64,000 nucleotides of DNA from Prosopocoilus inquinatus (GCA_036172665.1 CM069874.1:52000707-52064706); one strand, 5' to 3'. Positions 22,068 to 34,176 are shown, numbered from the stretch's first letter. The notes: generated by a model from the sequence alone, not told the origin. Program-made: numbers and translations.

Positions 22068-23369
22068 CCATATGTGGGCTGCTGGAAAATTTTCTGGAAT
22101 CTAGTAGGTCTAGAATTGTTAGCGTTTATCAACTGTCATATTTGAAAAATTTGACGTTTTTCGCCTATAATTCTATTGACAGTTCCTATCCAAGTGAACT
22201 AGTTTTGTTTGTACAGCATTTGAGAAAAAGTAATTTTGTGTAAACATGGAAATCTCGCTTGAAAATTTTCGTGCCATGATTTTTTACGATTTCAAATGTG
22301 GTCTAACGCCGAAACAATGCCTCGATCGGCTTCATTTGGCTTTTGGAGATGAAGCACCACCAAAGAGCAGTGTTTATAATTGGTTTGCCGAATTCCAGCG
22401 TGGACGTACCTCTCTCAGTGACGAATTTCGTGAAGGTCGTCCATCAACACCTGTTGTTGCCACTACTGTAAATGCTGTGCGTGAAATGCTTGAGCGAGAT
22501 CGACATGTGATACACTGTGAGATTCAAGTATCCTTACGCATTGACATGAAAGCAATACACCAGATTTTGCGTGATCATTTGAACGTACGAAAGCTTTGCA
22601 GTCGTTGGATCCCACACAATTTAACAGAAGCGCAAAAGCAGAGTCGTGTCAAATGGTGCGAAAAAATGTTCAAGAAATTCAATGGAGGTCGTTCAAATTT
22701 AGTTTATAACATCGTTCCTGGTGACGAAACGTGGATCTGTTCGTAGGAGCCAGAAAGTAAACAACAATCTACCGTTTGGGTAGTTTAAAATGAACCAAAA
22801 CCAACAAAAGTTGTCCGTTCACGCAGTGCTGCGAAGCAAATGATTGCTTGTTTCTTTGGTTTAACTGGACATGTGGCAACCGTGGCTTCAGAGAATCGAA
22901 AAACCGTGAATGCTGATTGGTATACTACAATTTGTTTGCCGGAAGTCATCGATCAAATAAGAAGAAACAATCGAAATCGACGAATTATTCTCCATCATGA
23001 CAACGCCAGCTCTCACTCAGCCCGTCAAACAGTTGATTTTTTGTCCAACAAAAATGTTGAATTAATGACTTATTGTCCATATTCACCTAATTTATCATCT
23101 AATGATTTCTTTTTGTTCCCAAATATCAAAAATAAAATGCGTGGTGAGCGATTTTCGTCGGCTGAAGCAGCTGTTGAAACATTCCGGACACTGGTTCCTG
23201 AGGTACCATCTTTAGAGTGGAAAACGTGCTTTAGAAATTGGTTAGAGCGTATGCAAAAGTGTATTGACGTCAAAGGCGAATACTTCGAAAAACAATGATA
23301 CCGTTTACCAAATTTCATATGCGTTTTCTCATACCGTCTCCAGAAACTTTTCCAGCAGCCCACGTACCA
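22068..23369 (+). mobile_element. mariner transposon, complete ends
   Basis: Inverted ends of about 28 bp, CCATATGTGGGCTGCTGGAA at the left and its near-complement ending CAGCAGCCCACGTACCA at the right, are flanked by TA (22066-22067, 23370-23371). The length of 1302 bp is normal for mariner. It carries one transposase frame interrupted by two stops. Confidence 0.9.
22246..23298 (+). pseudogene. mariner transposase with two nonsense mutations
   Basis: This is a 350-codon cut-and-paste transposase read in one frame from ATG 22246 to TGA 23296, broken by TAG at 22744-22746 and TAA at 22786-22788; there is no frameshift. The N-terminal paired helix-turn-helix region binds the ends (KCGLTPKQCLDRLHLAFG, then SVYNWFAEFQRGR and the GRPSTP hook). 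The catalytic D34D triad is kept: D in VPGDETWI, D in LHHDNASSH and the final D in SNDFFLFP, where most mariners have PSDYHLF. The first stop replaces the tyrosine of the usual YSYEPESK motif. With both ends and the triad intact but two stops, it is a fairly young dead copy. Confidence 0.92.
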
Positions 23370-23371
23370 TA

Positions 23372-25490
23372 ACGAATGTATTTATTGTAATCCAAAACAC
23401 ACTGAGGCTTCACTACTTTCAACTTCCTTTTGTTTTCAAATTACACCTTGTTGATGTTTGTGTTTGGTGGAAATAAAATCACTGTTCTCATGTCTCTCCA
23501 CCTTGTCACGAACACAGCACCCGTTCTTTTCCAGCTTGATTCTCTTGGCTTCAGCTTACGTGTGGTTAGTTCAGAAGGATTGCCCTTTCTTCTTTCTCTC
23601 AAACGTCTCACGGGCACTGTTTGATTCTTGATCAAATCCTACGCCAAGGAAATGCTCCAAGTAAACTTCATGTCCTTTATTCATACTATCTTTCAGTAGT
23701 TCTTTTACAACTGCAGATGTATCAGAGCCTCCAGTGGGGTCATTCAAATTTCTTTTTTCTGCATAAATAATTGCATTTACAATCAACCCGTCTTGTGTTT
23801 AAGGTCACACAGTTTGATGCTTTTGGTAGGTATATAGATACTGCTTGAACAGCAAATGATCTCTTCATAGTCTCATAGATAGCTCAAGAATTGTTTTTTT
23901 TTATTATATACGAACGTTCAGACTTGTCCACACTTTCGTGACGAAACAAAGATATAGCAATATTTCTTGAAATTTATTGTGTCACACAGTTTTATCGAAG
24001 ATAGGATCATAACATAACAAATCAGTACTCCACTGACTTTGTTAGATCAGGATTAATAACGTTTTAGGTGGAACTGTATCAATTTTCAACAATAATTATA
24101 ATTCTTGCGACAAGAATTTGGTATCATATACATATTTATTTTATTTCTTATGTTTTCTATTGTTTAATAATCTTTTGTTGATTCTGTTAGCCTTTAAATT
24201 TGCGTAGAACATGATTTTTTTTATTTTAAATTCATTTGAAATATTTTTACCTGACGATGCGCGTATACTTTTAAATAACTTTTCTTTCAGTACAATCCAC
24301 ACGTTAACACCTCATTCAATTAAGAAGACTGTGGGACAAACATGGAAAACAACTGCAGACGATAAATAAACAAATAAATGTTTCACCTATCTCTATTCAC
24401 TTTTAATACATTGAGAAAGGAAGTCGTCTCTTTCGAAATACTTAAACCCCGATTCTCCCCCAATCCTCTGCAAGGCCAACAGATAAGAGACATTAATTAT
24501 CCAATATCTTTTCATTCTATTGGGGTAAATTAAAACTCCGCTCGTCGTCCATATAATAATAATATTAATAACAATAAAATTCTTTTGTCACAACTAACAA
24601 TAAAAACTACCCTTGCTCCCCGCGGGGCGCCTTATTGGACAACAGTGACACAACATCTGCCCTGCGACTGCAAATTATGACGAATGCCCTCACACACATA
24701 CAAAAAGAATTAATTTATAACTAAGAATCTATCACGATTCTTTTTCATTTCATCCCCTTCGCCGCTAATTTTCTAATAAATTACTCTCGGAGGTCGTGCT
24801 GGTTTTAATTTGTGCGTTGCCTAGTTTCTAGTTTTTTCCGACAAATAAATTCCGATCATTAATTTAATCCTAGGACACGTAACAATCCAAAGAAAAAAAA
24901 GACGTTTTTATTTGAATGAATTCGTTTTTGTAATTAGTTATTTACAATAACAGTAATATTAGCTGAACATTATTAGACGGAAGTAAATTTATTTCTTTGC
25001 TACGTTTGATTTTGTGTACAGTTTTGTGTAGAAGAAAATATGACTTATTTTTTATTTGTTGTTAACTTATTCATGTTTACGGAATAAAAACTGAATTACT
25101 CACTCTGTAAGGGCGGCTAGTTAAATGATAAAAGAATTACCACTTTAAAAAGGCTCGTCCAGTATATTAACTCTTGAACTTACGAAGAGAGTGAGAAGGA
25201 TCTCAAACTTACACAAATACTCAAACTGAAAGCTTCAGAAAGAAAACTGCATAAAAGTCTAAATTAAACAGCAAAAAGTCAAGTATACATAACAGGTAGT
25301 AAACAAAATTGTAGGAGAAAATTTATTTATTTGGTATTTTGGGCATTCGCAACTGGACAGGGTGACTCAACGATGCGTATTTCTTCTGTGAGGCCTGTAG
25401 GAAAAAAATTAGGAAAAAATCGATAAAGAATTTTATATTAGAGTGATCAGAAAAATGGCGGTTCGTGGAAACTATTTTTTTTAAGTGGAA
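23372..25490. other. Anonymous AT-rich DNA, partly unique-looking
   Basis: No gene is supported. 24400-24860 is less repetitive, with pyrimidine-rich and GC-richer words (CCCCGCGGGGCGCC at about 24619) and GATA/TAAT sites. It could be a conserved host non-coding segment, but this cannot be tested from one sequence. Confidence 0.35.
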
Positions 25491-25494
25491 CCCC

Positions 25495-26512
25495 CTGTAT
25501 ATTTTTAGATGTTTGGATGTGCCGTAATAAGCAGATTACAACGGTATAAAGATATATTGATTTCATTGAACTATTTTCGTAAAATAAATTTTGATCTTGA
25601 ATAATTCTTCAAAAATTCAGTCAGTTTGAATATGAATTTCTGATTGATGAGATAACACAGACGAACGAAAATCTAACACGATATTTTTGGACTTTGGTCT
25701 TTATGAAAATGTGAACAACATTAAGATATCTTTTTGCATTATACCGAGCAATCGATACTTACGAAACATTCGATATCTTATTTTTTTTTAATGGAACGGC
25801 CCACTTTTTATTTCAGAAATGGATAGCACCTAAATGTAGCTTTCTGCTGATATAAGGTTGTATACCTTTATTTTAAATAATTTCGTCACTAAAAATTTTC
25901 TTTTTACAAATATTTCAATGGTCTGTTTTTAAATTATTTTTGGTAAAATAAATTCTGTCGCGGGGGTATTCAAATTAGAGATCTTTGAAAGTAGAATCAA
26001 ATGATCGAAAAATGACTTCGAATTATTGAATTTAGATAGGAAAGTACCAATACTGGGTGTATAGTTTAAAACGCCGACCATTGAAATACTTATAAAATGA
26101 AAATTTCTAGTGACAAAATTATTAAAAATAAAGGCATATAACCTTATATCAGCAGAAAGCTACATTTAAGTGTTATGCATTTCTGAAATAAAAAGTAGAC
26201 CGTTCCATTTAAAAAAAAATGAGATACCGAATGTTTCGTAAGTATCGATCGCTCTGTATAATGCAAAAAGATATCTTAATTTTGTTCACATTTTCATAAA
26301 GGCCAAAGTCCTAAAAATATCGCGTTAGATTTTCGTTCGTCTGTGTTACCTCAATAATCAGAAATTCATATTCAAACTGAATGAATTCTTGCATAATTCT
26401 TCAAGAAAAGAAAATTATTTTACGAAAATTATTGAATGAAATCAATATATCTTTATACCGTTGTAATCAGCTCACTGTGGCGAATCCAAATATCTAAAAA
26501 TATACAGATCAA
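25495..26512. mobile_element. Large palindrome (foldback element), about 430-bp arms
   Basis: Arms 25495-25935 and 26080-26512 are inverted copies over nearly their whole length, for example TACAACGGTATAAAGATATA against its complement near 26450, and GCTTTCTGCTGATATAAGG against its complement near 26150. Identity looks like 85-90 percent by eye, and the spacer is about 145 bases. The left edge is near CCTGTATATTTTTAGAT. No gene is inside. The arms contain the recurrent TTTAAATGGAAC motif. Confidence 0.85.
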
Positions 26513-27194
26513 AAAGCGATCGCAGTTTCAAACAAATAGAGAAGTAAGAAAAACATTAAAGGAAACAAACGTACACTGAGATGATAATAATAATATACCT
26601 TTATTTTAGAAGTTATCAAATTAAATAATAGCGTACACTACTGAAAGGTATTTGAGTTAATGATAATCACTAGGTGCGGTTCATTGAACATCCACAAGGG
26701 CTAAACAATGCTCTACCATCGAGACCTAAAAAAATGAAAATAAATACACTACGCAATTGCCTAGAGTAATAACTTAAACAATAAAAAATAATGTGAAGAT
26801 GAATGAATGATAAATTTAAGAGCAAGAAAGAAATGCCTAATTATTCTAATAGATTCAAAATTAAATAAAGTGTGTATTTAAAAAATAATAATAATTATGT
26901 GACTGTGACTGAATTTATATTTGTTACAAAATTAAATAGTTGTCATTTACTTTAATTTTAGTTTTAGGAGGCTCAATTGAAACTATCTACGTTGCGTCAT
27001 TGATTTGTAAACAAGAGATTGCAGAGTTGTTTTTTAAATAAAAAAATATGACAGATTTTTCAAGTAAGCGGGTGAAGAGTTGCAAGCGGAGGATATCTGA
27101 TACTTGGAAGAACGTTCAAAGTAAGTAGTTTTATGTAGAGGTGGAGTAATAGTTCTTTAGAATCTTACGTTAATATTATTTACATCTTCTCGAA
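26513..27194. other. Anonymous AT-rich interval
   Basis: No feature is recognised. Confidence 0.4.
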
Positions 27195-28960
27195 ATTTAA
27201 CGTTTCTGAAAAGATACGGAATGACTTGGTCCGTAATAATCTTGTAGTATAAACAAGCCGTCAAACCTGAAGGAATTATCTATGATTAGACCTAAATTTT
27301 TAGCTTCAGTTTGAAGTGAGATATCAATACTTCCTGCGTTCAGATTAACGAAATTCCGAAAAGCATTGCACTCCACAAGTTTGCCAAATGATAATAATAC
27401 TGATTTCGCATTGATGGTTAGTGAATGTTTATTAGATATTTCGGATATTGTTAAATCATTTTATATGTCAGATAAAATATTAAAAAGATAATAAAAGAAT
27501 AATAGAGATGAATGTCATCAGCGTACATATGAACATCCCATGTTTTAACAAACCTGTAGAAATTTGAAGTATAAATAATGTATAATAGAGGTCCGAGGTT
27601 TGAACCTTGTGGTACACCGCTCGTAACTACTCTTTGCTCAGAAATACCAGATGATAGAATAACTTGCTGAGTACTTTCAGAGGGGATGGGACGATTCGCC
27701 GTCGCCAATTCGTCGTAGAACTAATTCGTCGTCGATCCAATTTACCGTCCGCCCAATTCGCCGTCCCATGTTACTGCTTTATTTAGCTTGATAAGCTTTA
27801 AAACACTTTCTGACCATTTTAGATAATATCCAAGTTATGCCTAAGAATTGAAGAAAATAACTATAATTTCAGTACGTTTCAAATAAATTAAAATGGACTT
27901 TACTATTGTTTTTCTATTTCAAGTTAAAATAAATTCCTAATTACAGTGCGACCACCGTAAGACACAAAATTACGAACAAATTGGTGCTGTACGTACACAT
28001 AATCATAATTCTATTTTTTTTTAATGGAACCCCTTTTTCAATTTATAATTTTAAATGAGAGCTTTCATGAATCAATATTTTGAAAGCAGTCGATTTTTGA
28101 TGTGTAGTGATTTTGATTGATATGAAAATCAATATGATTTTGAGCAGAATCTGAAAATATAAAAAAGAATTGGAGGGATTTTACGAACACCCTGAAGAAT
28201 AAGAAATACTTCCTGGAAGACCAAATTTTTTTTATCTGTTTCTTTATCTATGTATCACATTTAATTAATAACAAATTATTTTATTTTCCATTAATTATGT
28301 TAACTTCTTTATTTTATTTACATGTAATTATCGGTATATTATGATTTGGATATGTACCCGGACTTAAAACTTTAATCGCTGACGGCGAATTTACCGACGG
28401 CGAGTTTTCCGGCGGTGAATTGTACCTACGACGAATCGGCGACGGTGAATTGGCGACGACAAATCGGCGATGGCGAATGAAACCCCTTTCAGAAAGGTAA
28501 GATTTTAAAAGGCAGATAGCGTTTTCACTCAGGCCAATGTAGTGTAAAATAGATAGCGAAGTAAAGTGACTTATCGTGTCAAAGGCCTTATTATAATCTA
28601 GTAGCGGTAAAACAGTATCTTACCTTGATCCCTGGCAACGATAATATCATCTGTTATATCGAGCAGCGCAGTGGTACAGCTGTATCCATCTCAAAAATCC
28701 GATTAACATGGAGGAAGGATATTATTTTTTGAAAAATTAATATTCAAATCTCCCAAACAGATGAATTTGTAACTGAGCGATGAGCATAAAGAACAACTTT
28801 ACTCTAATTCATCGATAAAAGTGTTGTATGGAATAAAAGGTGCCCTGTATACTCCAACCGCAAGTGTAACAGAGTTCATTTTAAGTGTGAGCCAGATTTG
28901 CTCTATGCTCTCCAGATCGACAATGAATGAAAATGCCTCTGTACATTTTTTTATAATTGG
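27195..28960 (-). pseudogene. Degraded LINE ORF2 split by an 804-bp insertion
   Basis: Minus-strand translations in shifting frames give, in order, endonuclease remnants at about 28740-28960 (AVGVYRAPF, ICLGDLNINF), then reverse transcriptase at about 28494-28690 (GYSCTTALLDITDD, YNKAFDTISH), then the 804-bp element, then reverse transcriptase at 27451-27673 (SGVPQGSNLGPLLYIIYTSN and MYADDIHLYY), then thumb sequence to about 27200 (NAKSVLLSFG, NLGLIIDNSF). It resembles the LINEs at 31722-34176 and 59599-62579. A deletion between endonuclease and polymerase, several stops and the insertion show an old dead copy. Confidence 0.8.
27682..28485. mobile_element. MITE-like element with 8-bp duplication and CGCCGTCG-repeat ends
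   Basis: CTTTCAGA occurs at 27674-27681 and 28486-28493, directly flanking. The ends are inverted: GGGGATGGG followed by ATTCGCCGTCGCC at the left, GGCGATGGCGAAT followed by GAAACCCC at the right. Each end contains several degenerate copies of an 11-12-base word (AATTCGCCGTCG, AATTCGTCGTCG), so the ends are tandem-repeat arrays in opposite orientation. An 8-bp duplication fits hAT or P-type insertion. No transposase is inside. It interrupts the LINE reverse transcriptase. Confidence 0.82.
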
Positions 28961-29640
28961 TAATATTTCAAAGGCAAACCTTTAATCATTGTCACTTAAC
29001 ATTTTATTGTTCATTACTTTTGTACAGTGCCTGTATTTTTTTTCATTTATGTATTTGTTTGCTGTTTTGTTCTTTTATTTAGGCATTCTCTGCTCCTAGA
29101 AACGATTACATGCTCTTAAACAAATTAACGTCTTTCTATTTGCATTATGTAACCTCAAAATTAAAAGTTCTACTCGAAAGCATTCGCTTGAAATTCCGCT
29201 TCATAATCATTTTGAAAGATAGATAGATACCCTTCTATTCAATTTTTGCAAGATTACCGGGAAAAACTATAACCTTTACAAACATCGCCCTCTAACTACT
29301 TTATAACAAGGTAACCAGAGTCACCGAATAGAAACTTTAAATCAGCTTAAAATTCGCTGTCAAACGAGCCGAAGTTCGTTCATTTCTGATAAAGAATACA
29401 GAAGTTATGATACTTTTTGAACGTAAATAATTCAACTGTTTCTTCCACTCTTATTAATGACAATAAGATAAAAAGCCTTAAATCAAAATTGCGTAGAATT
29501 AATTCAGTTTTTCAATTTCGCTATCAAAGTTGTAACTTATTCAGAGATTTTTGTTAGTAAAATGAATTTTTATTATTAAGCCCATTGATTGCGCCCCACG
29601 TCCAGAATGGAATTCTACCGCGACAAAATTATTTTTTTAT
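28960..29640. repeat. Half copy of the 54227-55981 foldback
   Basis: This matches 55110-55860 in the same orientation over about 700 bases (for example CGCCCTCTAACTACTTTATA and ACGAGCCGAAGTTCGTT against ACGAACCGAAGTTCGTT), with moderate divergence. The terminal inverted repeat is absent or decayed. Confidence 0.8.
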
Positions 29641-29752
29641 ATCTGAGTTTCGAAAATGATGAAAATAACAATACTGTGTCTTCTTAACTATATTTTCTAA
29701 AGAAATTGTGTGTTAGTATCACAATACAATTAATTCTATAAGGATTTTTGCC

Positions 29753-30777
29753 TAATTTTAGGGCGATTGTGTTACCTTACAAGAAAACCTAAATTTCTGT
29801 ATAGGGTGTTAATAACAAAACCTGGAAAACGTTTGGCAGCTGAAAACAAGAAAACAATTTTAATAAACCCGTGTCCAATACTCAATATAGGCTGTCCACG
29901 CTATGTGTTCACTCTTCTAGAATTTCTATTTTATACGAAAAATTTGGGACCGATATATTAAATAAAAAGTTGAAGTTTCCAACGTAGCACCGGCCACCAT
30001 ACGACTTCCGGTTTCACCGAAAGTGACATCAACTTTCTTATTTTAAATGGAACAGTCTATATATTTTTACATATTTGGAATCTACAGATCATTGTGAGTC
30101 CGAATACGTAATTTTAGTTTCCGTGATAACGAAATCTTTTTTTTTTAAGTTCAAAATTATAAATCGTATATTTTCGTTCTAATGCGATCCAATAATTCGA
30201 GAAATCGACTCCTTTGATTGCATTTTGGTTTTTAACTTTTTTTGCAGCACATGAAATTTTCACTAGGTGATAAGATGCTCCATTTGAAAAAAATGACGAA
30301 TGAAATGAAATTTTATATGCTGTAAAAATGTTAAAAACCGAAACGCAATCAAAGGAGTGGCTTTCTCGAATTTTTTTGTTCGCATTAGAACATACACGAT
30401 TTATAGCTTTGTAAATTAAAAAAAAAAAGACAAATAAAATTTTTGTTGTCATGGAAACCAAAATTACTAAGTGATACATATTTACACTCACGACCGGAAG
30501 TCCGACACAGCACCGGCCCTCGTGCTATGTCGGAAAGTTCAACTTTTTATTTAATTTATCGGTTTCCAATTTTATGTAAAAAGGAAAAAGTTTAGAAGAG
30601 TGAATAAATAGCGTGGACACCCTGTACTGAGTAGTATTGTACATAGGTTTATTAAAATTTTTTTCTTCTTTTGATCTCTACTATCATCTCCAAACGTTTT
30701 CCAGATCTTTTATTAACACCCTACAGAAAAATTTAGGTTTTTTTGGAGGGTAACATCATCACTCTAAAATTACTGCT
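29753..30777. mobile_element. Outer foldback with a second foldback in its centre
   Basis: Outer arms 29753-29885 and 30627-30777 are inverted copies (AACCTAAATTT, GGAAAACGTTTGG and TTTTAATAAACC blocks). Between them lies a separate TIR-bounded element (29888-30624) placed symmetrically, so the whole 1.0 kb folds back on itself. There is no recognisable gene. Confidence 0.75.
29888..30624. mobile_element. Inner foldback, same family as the 52103-52784 element
   Basis: The ends are TAGGCTGTCCACGC (left) and GCGTGGACACCCTG (right), flanked by TA. The interior matches the 52103-52784 element over several hundred bases (ACTTCCGGTTTC, CAACTTTCTTATTTTAAATG, TATTTTTACATATTTGGAAT), showing both are copies of one family. 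The 125-codon minus-strand frame inside is a by-product of the palindrome. Confidence 0.75.
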
Positions 30778-31721
30778 ATTAAAAAGCAATTAATTTCAAA
30801 AGAATTTCTAAAAACGCACTAAAATGGTAATAATAAGATTATTCATATTTGTCATATTAACTCATGTTGCACTCATTAGAAATGATCTAATAGTTCGCAG
30901 TCTTTTTATTTTTCTCTTTTACTTACATATGGTATAGGTACATGATTTAAAATTAGTTACAATTGGATTGTTTCGTGTGGCACAGCCGATGGCATATCCT
31001 GTAACATTATCATTTATTTCGATCCGTCCTTAAGACTGAAAAATGTTTTAATGTTTTCCAGATTAAATTGTTTATCAAAATTTCGTATATTATACGAAGC
31101 ACCCTGTGCAATCGTAACTAGTTTTTAAATCATGCATATATACTACACGCAAGTAATAGTAAGTAATAGCGAAAACAGATTTTAAAAATCTGGATTAACA
31201 AAGACGCTATCTATGAAGTACGCAGTATTGGCTCACCCTATATATGCATTAGAAACTAATTAAATGAAAGCTATTAAGAAATTTATCGAAAAATCTAAAA
31301 TTGATCAAAGAATTTTAATTATTTCACTAGAATCATATCATCACATGTTTTTGATAATATCACAATTTTTGTTTAGTTCTGATCCTTTTTAAGGGAAAGT
31401 TTTAGTATTTCTAAAGATTTCTAAACAAGTAGAATTCTGTAAAATATATCTTTCCTCTTGTCAACTCAATCTATGGACACACTTCTTACGACATTCTTAT
31501 ATTTACTCATATTCAGAGCCAAATAATCAAGAGCGAATTTTGAAGAAATCTTACAAAGTAGCAAAAAGTAGCAGTTCGTTGGACAAAAGTATTTTAAAAT
31601 AAATTACAAACTACCCTTACATAACTCGCAAAAACATCTCATTTGATCTCTTTCTTAGTTCTTGTCTTTGAAAGTTTAAAATGCAGATATTTAATATACT
31701 TTTATTTGAATTAAAAAAATA
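30778..31721. other. Anonymous AT-rich interval
   Basis: Nothing supported. An isolated CACCCTGTGCAATC at about 31084 may be a decayed element end. Confidence 0.4.
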
Positions 31722-31824
31722 TATAAATAATAATAATAATAATAATAATAATATGTTTATTGATCCACTAACTACAAACACAAAAAATATAATTTATATC
31801 TAACTGAAATATTTTGGATCAAGG

Positions 31825-31876
31825 GGCTCAGATTCAGGTTGGAGGCGAACCAACCACCTGATCTTCCATCTGAGCC
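31825..31876 (-). other. 3' UTR hairpin of the LINE
   Basis: The stem GGCTCAGAT/ATCTGAGCC encloses an inner stem CAGGTTGG/CCAACC(AC)CTG. It lies about 75-125 bases from the microsatellite tail. A non-identical hairpin occupies the same place in the LINE at 59599-62579 (59712-59775), so it may be the structure recognised by the reverse transcriptase. Confidence 0.65.
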
Positions 31877-31971
31877 GAACTTGAATAAATAAATACATTA
31901 TAAAATGTTTGGCTCGGAAAGACACTTATAATTACCAAATACTCTGTAAATTAATTAATTATAAATTATTA

Positions 31972-34176
31972 TTAACCCAAATGTCCGTTCTTTATTTTTA
32001 GTAATAACTGACGCTTAAAAGGCAAAAATAATATTTTTTTCAGTTCCTGTGGTAAACAGTTCCATAATACAGCACAGTTGTAAGAAAAGGATCGCCGGAA
32101 AAACATAGTGAAATATCGTGGAATGGTGATGACATTTTTACGCCGAATATTAATATTGTGAATGTCAGTTCGAAACGTTATTTTGTGGTAAAGATAGGCA
32201 GGAGTTTTGTTGGTTATGATATTATAGAAAGTGCAAACGCTATGGAAAAATCGCCTGTCAGTCATATTTAACCAATTAGCTCTTTTCAACGTGTGAGATA
32301 TCCGTTCATATTTTCGAATACCATAAATAAGTCTCAAGCAAGAGTTCTGAACCCTCTGAATACGAGATCTATCTGCTGCGTCAATACAAGGACCATACAC
32401 GGGGTCACAAAAATTAAAACGTGACAATATAAGAGATTCACATAATAACAGTTTCAATTCATGGCTGAGAAGGAATCTATTGCTATATAAAATTTTTAAA
32501 ATTGCATAGGATTTTTGAACGAGAGAATTAATGTGGTTTTTAAAACGTAATTTACAATCCAGAAACACGCCAAGGATCTTGACACAATCCACCAGACCTA
32601 TTGTTTCACGCCCAATTTTGATTGCAGTACCTTGGTTAATCGTATCAATAAGATCAAGCGAACCGAATACTAATACAGAAGACTTGGAAGGATTTATGTT
32701 AAGATTATGATTTTCAGATAATAATCGAATATGCTCTAATTCACGATTAACACAATTAATTATATCTGTATTGGTGTTATCCGGAAACGAAAAGAGGATC
32801 TGGGTGTCATCCGCGTAAGAGTACAACTTAGAATAAGGAGTGATTGTATTAAAGCAAGACGTATATAAAATGTACAATAAGGGACCGCAAATACTACCTT
32901 GTGGAACGCCACACTTAATAGAAATAAATTCTGAGACTTGATCTCTGATTTTTACTGCCTGTTTCCTATCTCGGAGGTAATTAGAAAAAAAGTTAATGAC
33001 ATCACTGCTCATGCCTACGTGATACAGGATCGACAACAAAATATCATGGTCTAAAGTGTCGAAGGCTTTGGAGTAATCAATGGACACCATTAAACAAGAA
33101 AATTTCTTGTCCATTGAGTTAATAACATCATCGGTGATACCTAAAAGAGCAGAGCAACAACTGTGACCAGGTCTAAAGCCAGACTGATGAGCAGGTAAAA
33201 TATTGTAATAACTCAAAAATGATCTGATCTGTTCACTCACAATTCGTTCCAAAACTTTGGACAGAGCAGGCAAAATACTGATGGGGCGTAAGTGTTTGTA
33301 CTCGGTAGACTTAATTATTTTGGGAATCGGAATGACTATCGCCTCCTTCCAACACGAAGGAAAGACATTATGTTCTAGGCAGAAATTAACAATATGGGTC
33401 ACATAAGGTACAATGAATGGGCAACAGACAGAAATAAGTTTAATACTAAGTCCATCGGAACCTACAGCATTGGTTGATACATTACTTATTATCTTTTCGA
33501 CAACAGACGGAGAAACGATGTGAAAATTAAATTCGTTGACAAAATTTGGATGACGTTTATTAAGGTAGGAAGAAATGACCTTAACTTTAGAAACGTTAGA
33601 CGATGGAACCGAGTTAATAAAATAGTTATTTAAGTCATTAGGATTATCGAAACATTCGGGTAAAGGATTATTATTTTTATTCAGAACTAATTTATTGAAA
33701 GACCTCCAGAGATGTTTAGGATTATGATTATTAAATTGCTGTTTTAAATATACTTTTTGTTCTTTACGAATGGCAAACGTTGTAAAGTTTCTAAGTGATT
33801 TGTAGTAATCTTTATGGCTTGGATTGCCCGTTCGTTTAAATCGCTTTAGGGCTTCATCACGTAATTTGGTCATTTCGCGGAGTGTATCTGTGAACCAAGG
33901 AGCATTATGTTTTCTGGGAATTATAGTCCGAAAGGGAGCAAGCAAATCAAATAAAAATAGCAAAGCGTTATTAAAAAACAGTACTTTTTCATTAATATCA
34001 CTCATTCTCAGCATTAAATGCCAAGGGATATTACGGAGATCATCATTAAATATATCATAATTAAAATACTTAAAACATCGGTAAGAAATACCGAAATAAA
34101 TCTTTATATCCGATTGATCATAAATGGAATTATATAAGAAAGAGTAAAGTAACAGGATCTCACCAAACTTACCCAA
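31972..34176 (-). CDS. LINE reverse transcriptase, endonuclease missing, frame open
   Basis: This is a 734-codon frame. Recognisable LINE sequence starts at about residue 30 (SYRCFKYFNYDIFNDDL); the first about 30 residues (MGKFGEILLLYSF...) are probably read from flanking DNA. The linker follows (RFKRTGNPSHKDYYKSLRNF about 112-130). The reverse transcriptase, which makes cDNA at the nicked target, is complete: GSDGLSIKLI about 239, HLRPISILPALSKVLERIV about 295-313, D367 in SIDYSKAFDTLDH, GVPQGSICGP at 423, YADD at 454-457. The thumb and C-terminal region (RVQNSCLRLIYGIRK, CAVLWNCLPQELK) end normally at LKIKNGHLG. The apurinic-type endonuclease found in full-length relatives is absent through 5' truncation. 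No stops or frameshifts are visible across 2.2 kb, so the copy is young, though it cannot act alone. A jockey/CR1-group assignment is by motif similarity. Confidence 0.9.
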   Translation of the reverse strand: MGKFGEILLLYSFLYNSIYDQSDIKIYFGISYRCFKYFNYDIFNDDLRNIPWHLMLRMSDINEKVLFFNNALLFLFDLLAPFRTIIPRKHNAPWFTDTLREMTKLRDEALKRFKRTGNPSHKDYYKSLRNFTTFAIRKEQKVYLKQQFNNHNPKHLWRSFNKLVLNKNNNPLPECFDNPNDLNNYFINSVPSSNVSKVKVISSYLNKRHPNFVNEFNFHIVSPSVVEKIISNVSTNAVGSDGLSIKLISVCCPFIVPYVTHIVNFCLEHNVFPSCWKEAIVIPIPKIIKSTEYKHLRPISILPALSKVLERIVSEQIRSFLSYYNILPAHQSGFRPGHSCCSALLGITDDVINSMDKKFSCLMVSIDYSKAFDTLDHDILLSILYHVGMSSDVINFFSNYLRDRKQAVKIRDQVSEFISIKCGVPQGSICGPLLYILYTSCFNTITPYSKLYSYADDTQILFSFPDNTNTDIINCVNRELEHIRLLSENHNLNINPSKSSVLVFGSLDLIDTINQGTAIKIGRETIGLVDCVKILGVFLDCKLRFKNHINSLVQKSYAILKILYSNRFLLSHELKLLLCESLILSRFNFCDPVYGPCIDAADRSRIQRVQNSCLRLIYGIRKYERISHTLKRANWLNMTDRRFFHSVCTFYNIITNKTPAYLYHKITFRTDIHNINIRRKNVITIPRYFTMFFRRSFSYNCAVLWNCLPQELKKILFLPFKRQLLLKIKNGHLG

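Larger units (their letters stand above)
31722..34176 (-). mobile_element. 5'-truncated LINE (jockey/CR1 group) with (AAT)n tail
   Basis: The minus-strand element has an open ORF2 (34176-31972), a short 3' UTR with a conserved-looking hairpin at 31825-31876, and a microsatellite tail, seen as (ATA/AAT)n at about 31726-31752. It is 5'-truncated just before the polymerase domain. The same layout occurs in the LINE at 59599-62579. Confidence 0.88.

Noticed and set aside
30114..30491. 125-codon frame in the inner foldback, with peptide-like similarity to 52388-52582
   Set aside because: The similarity follows the DNA homology of two foldback copies, and the reading frames break outside short runs.
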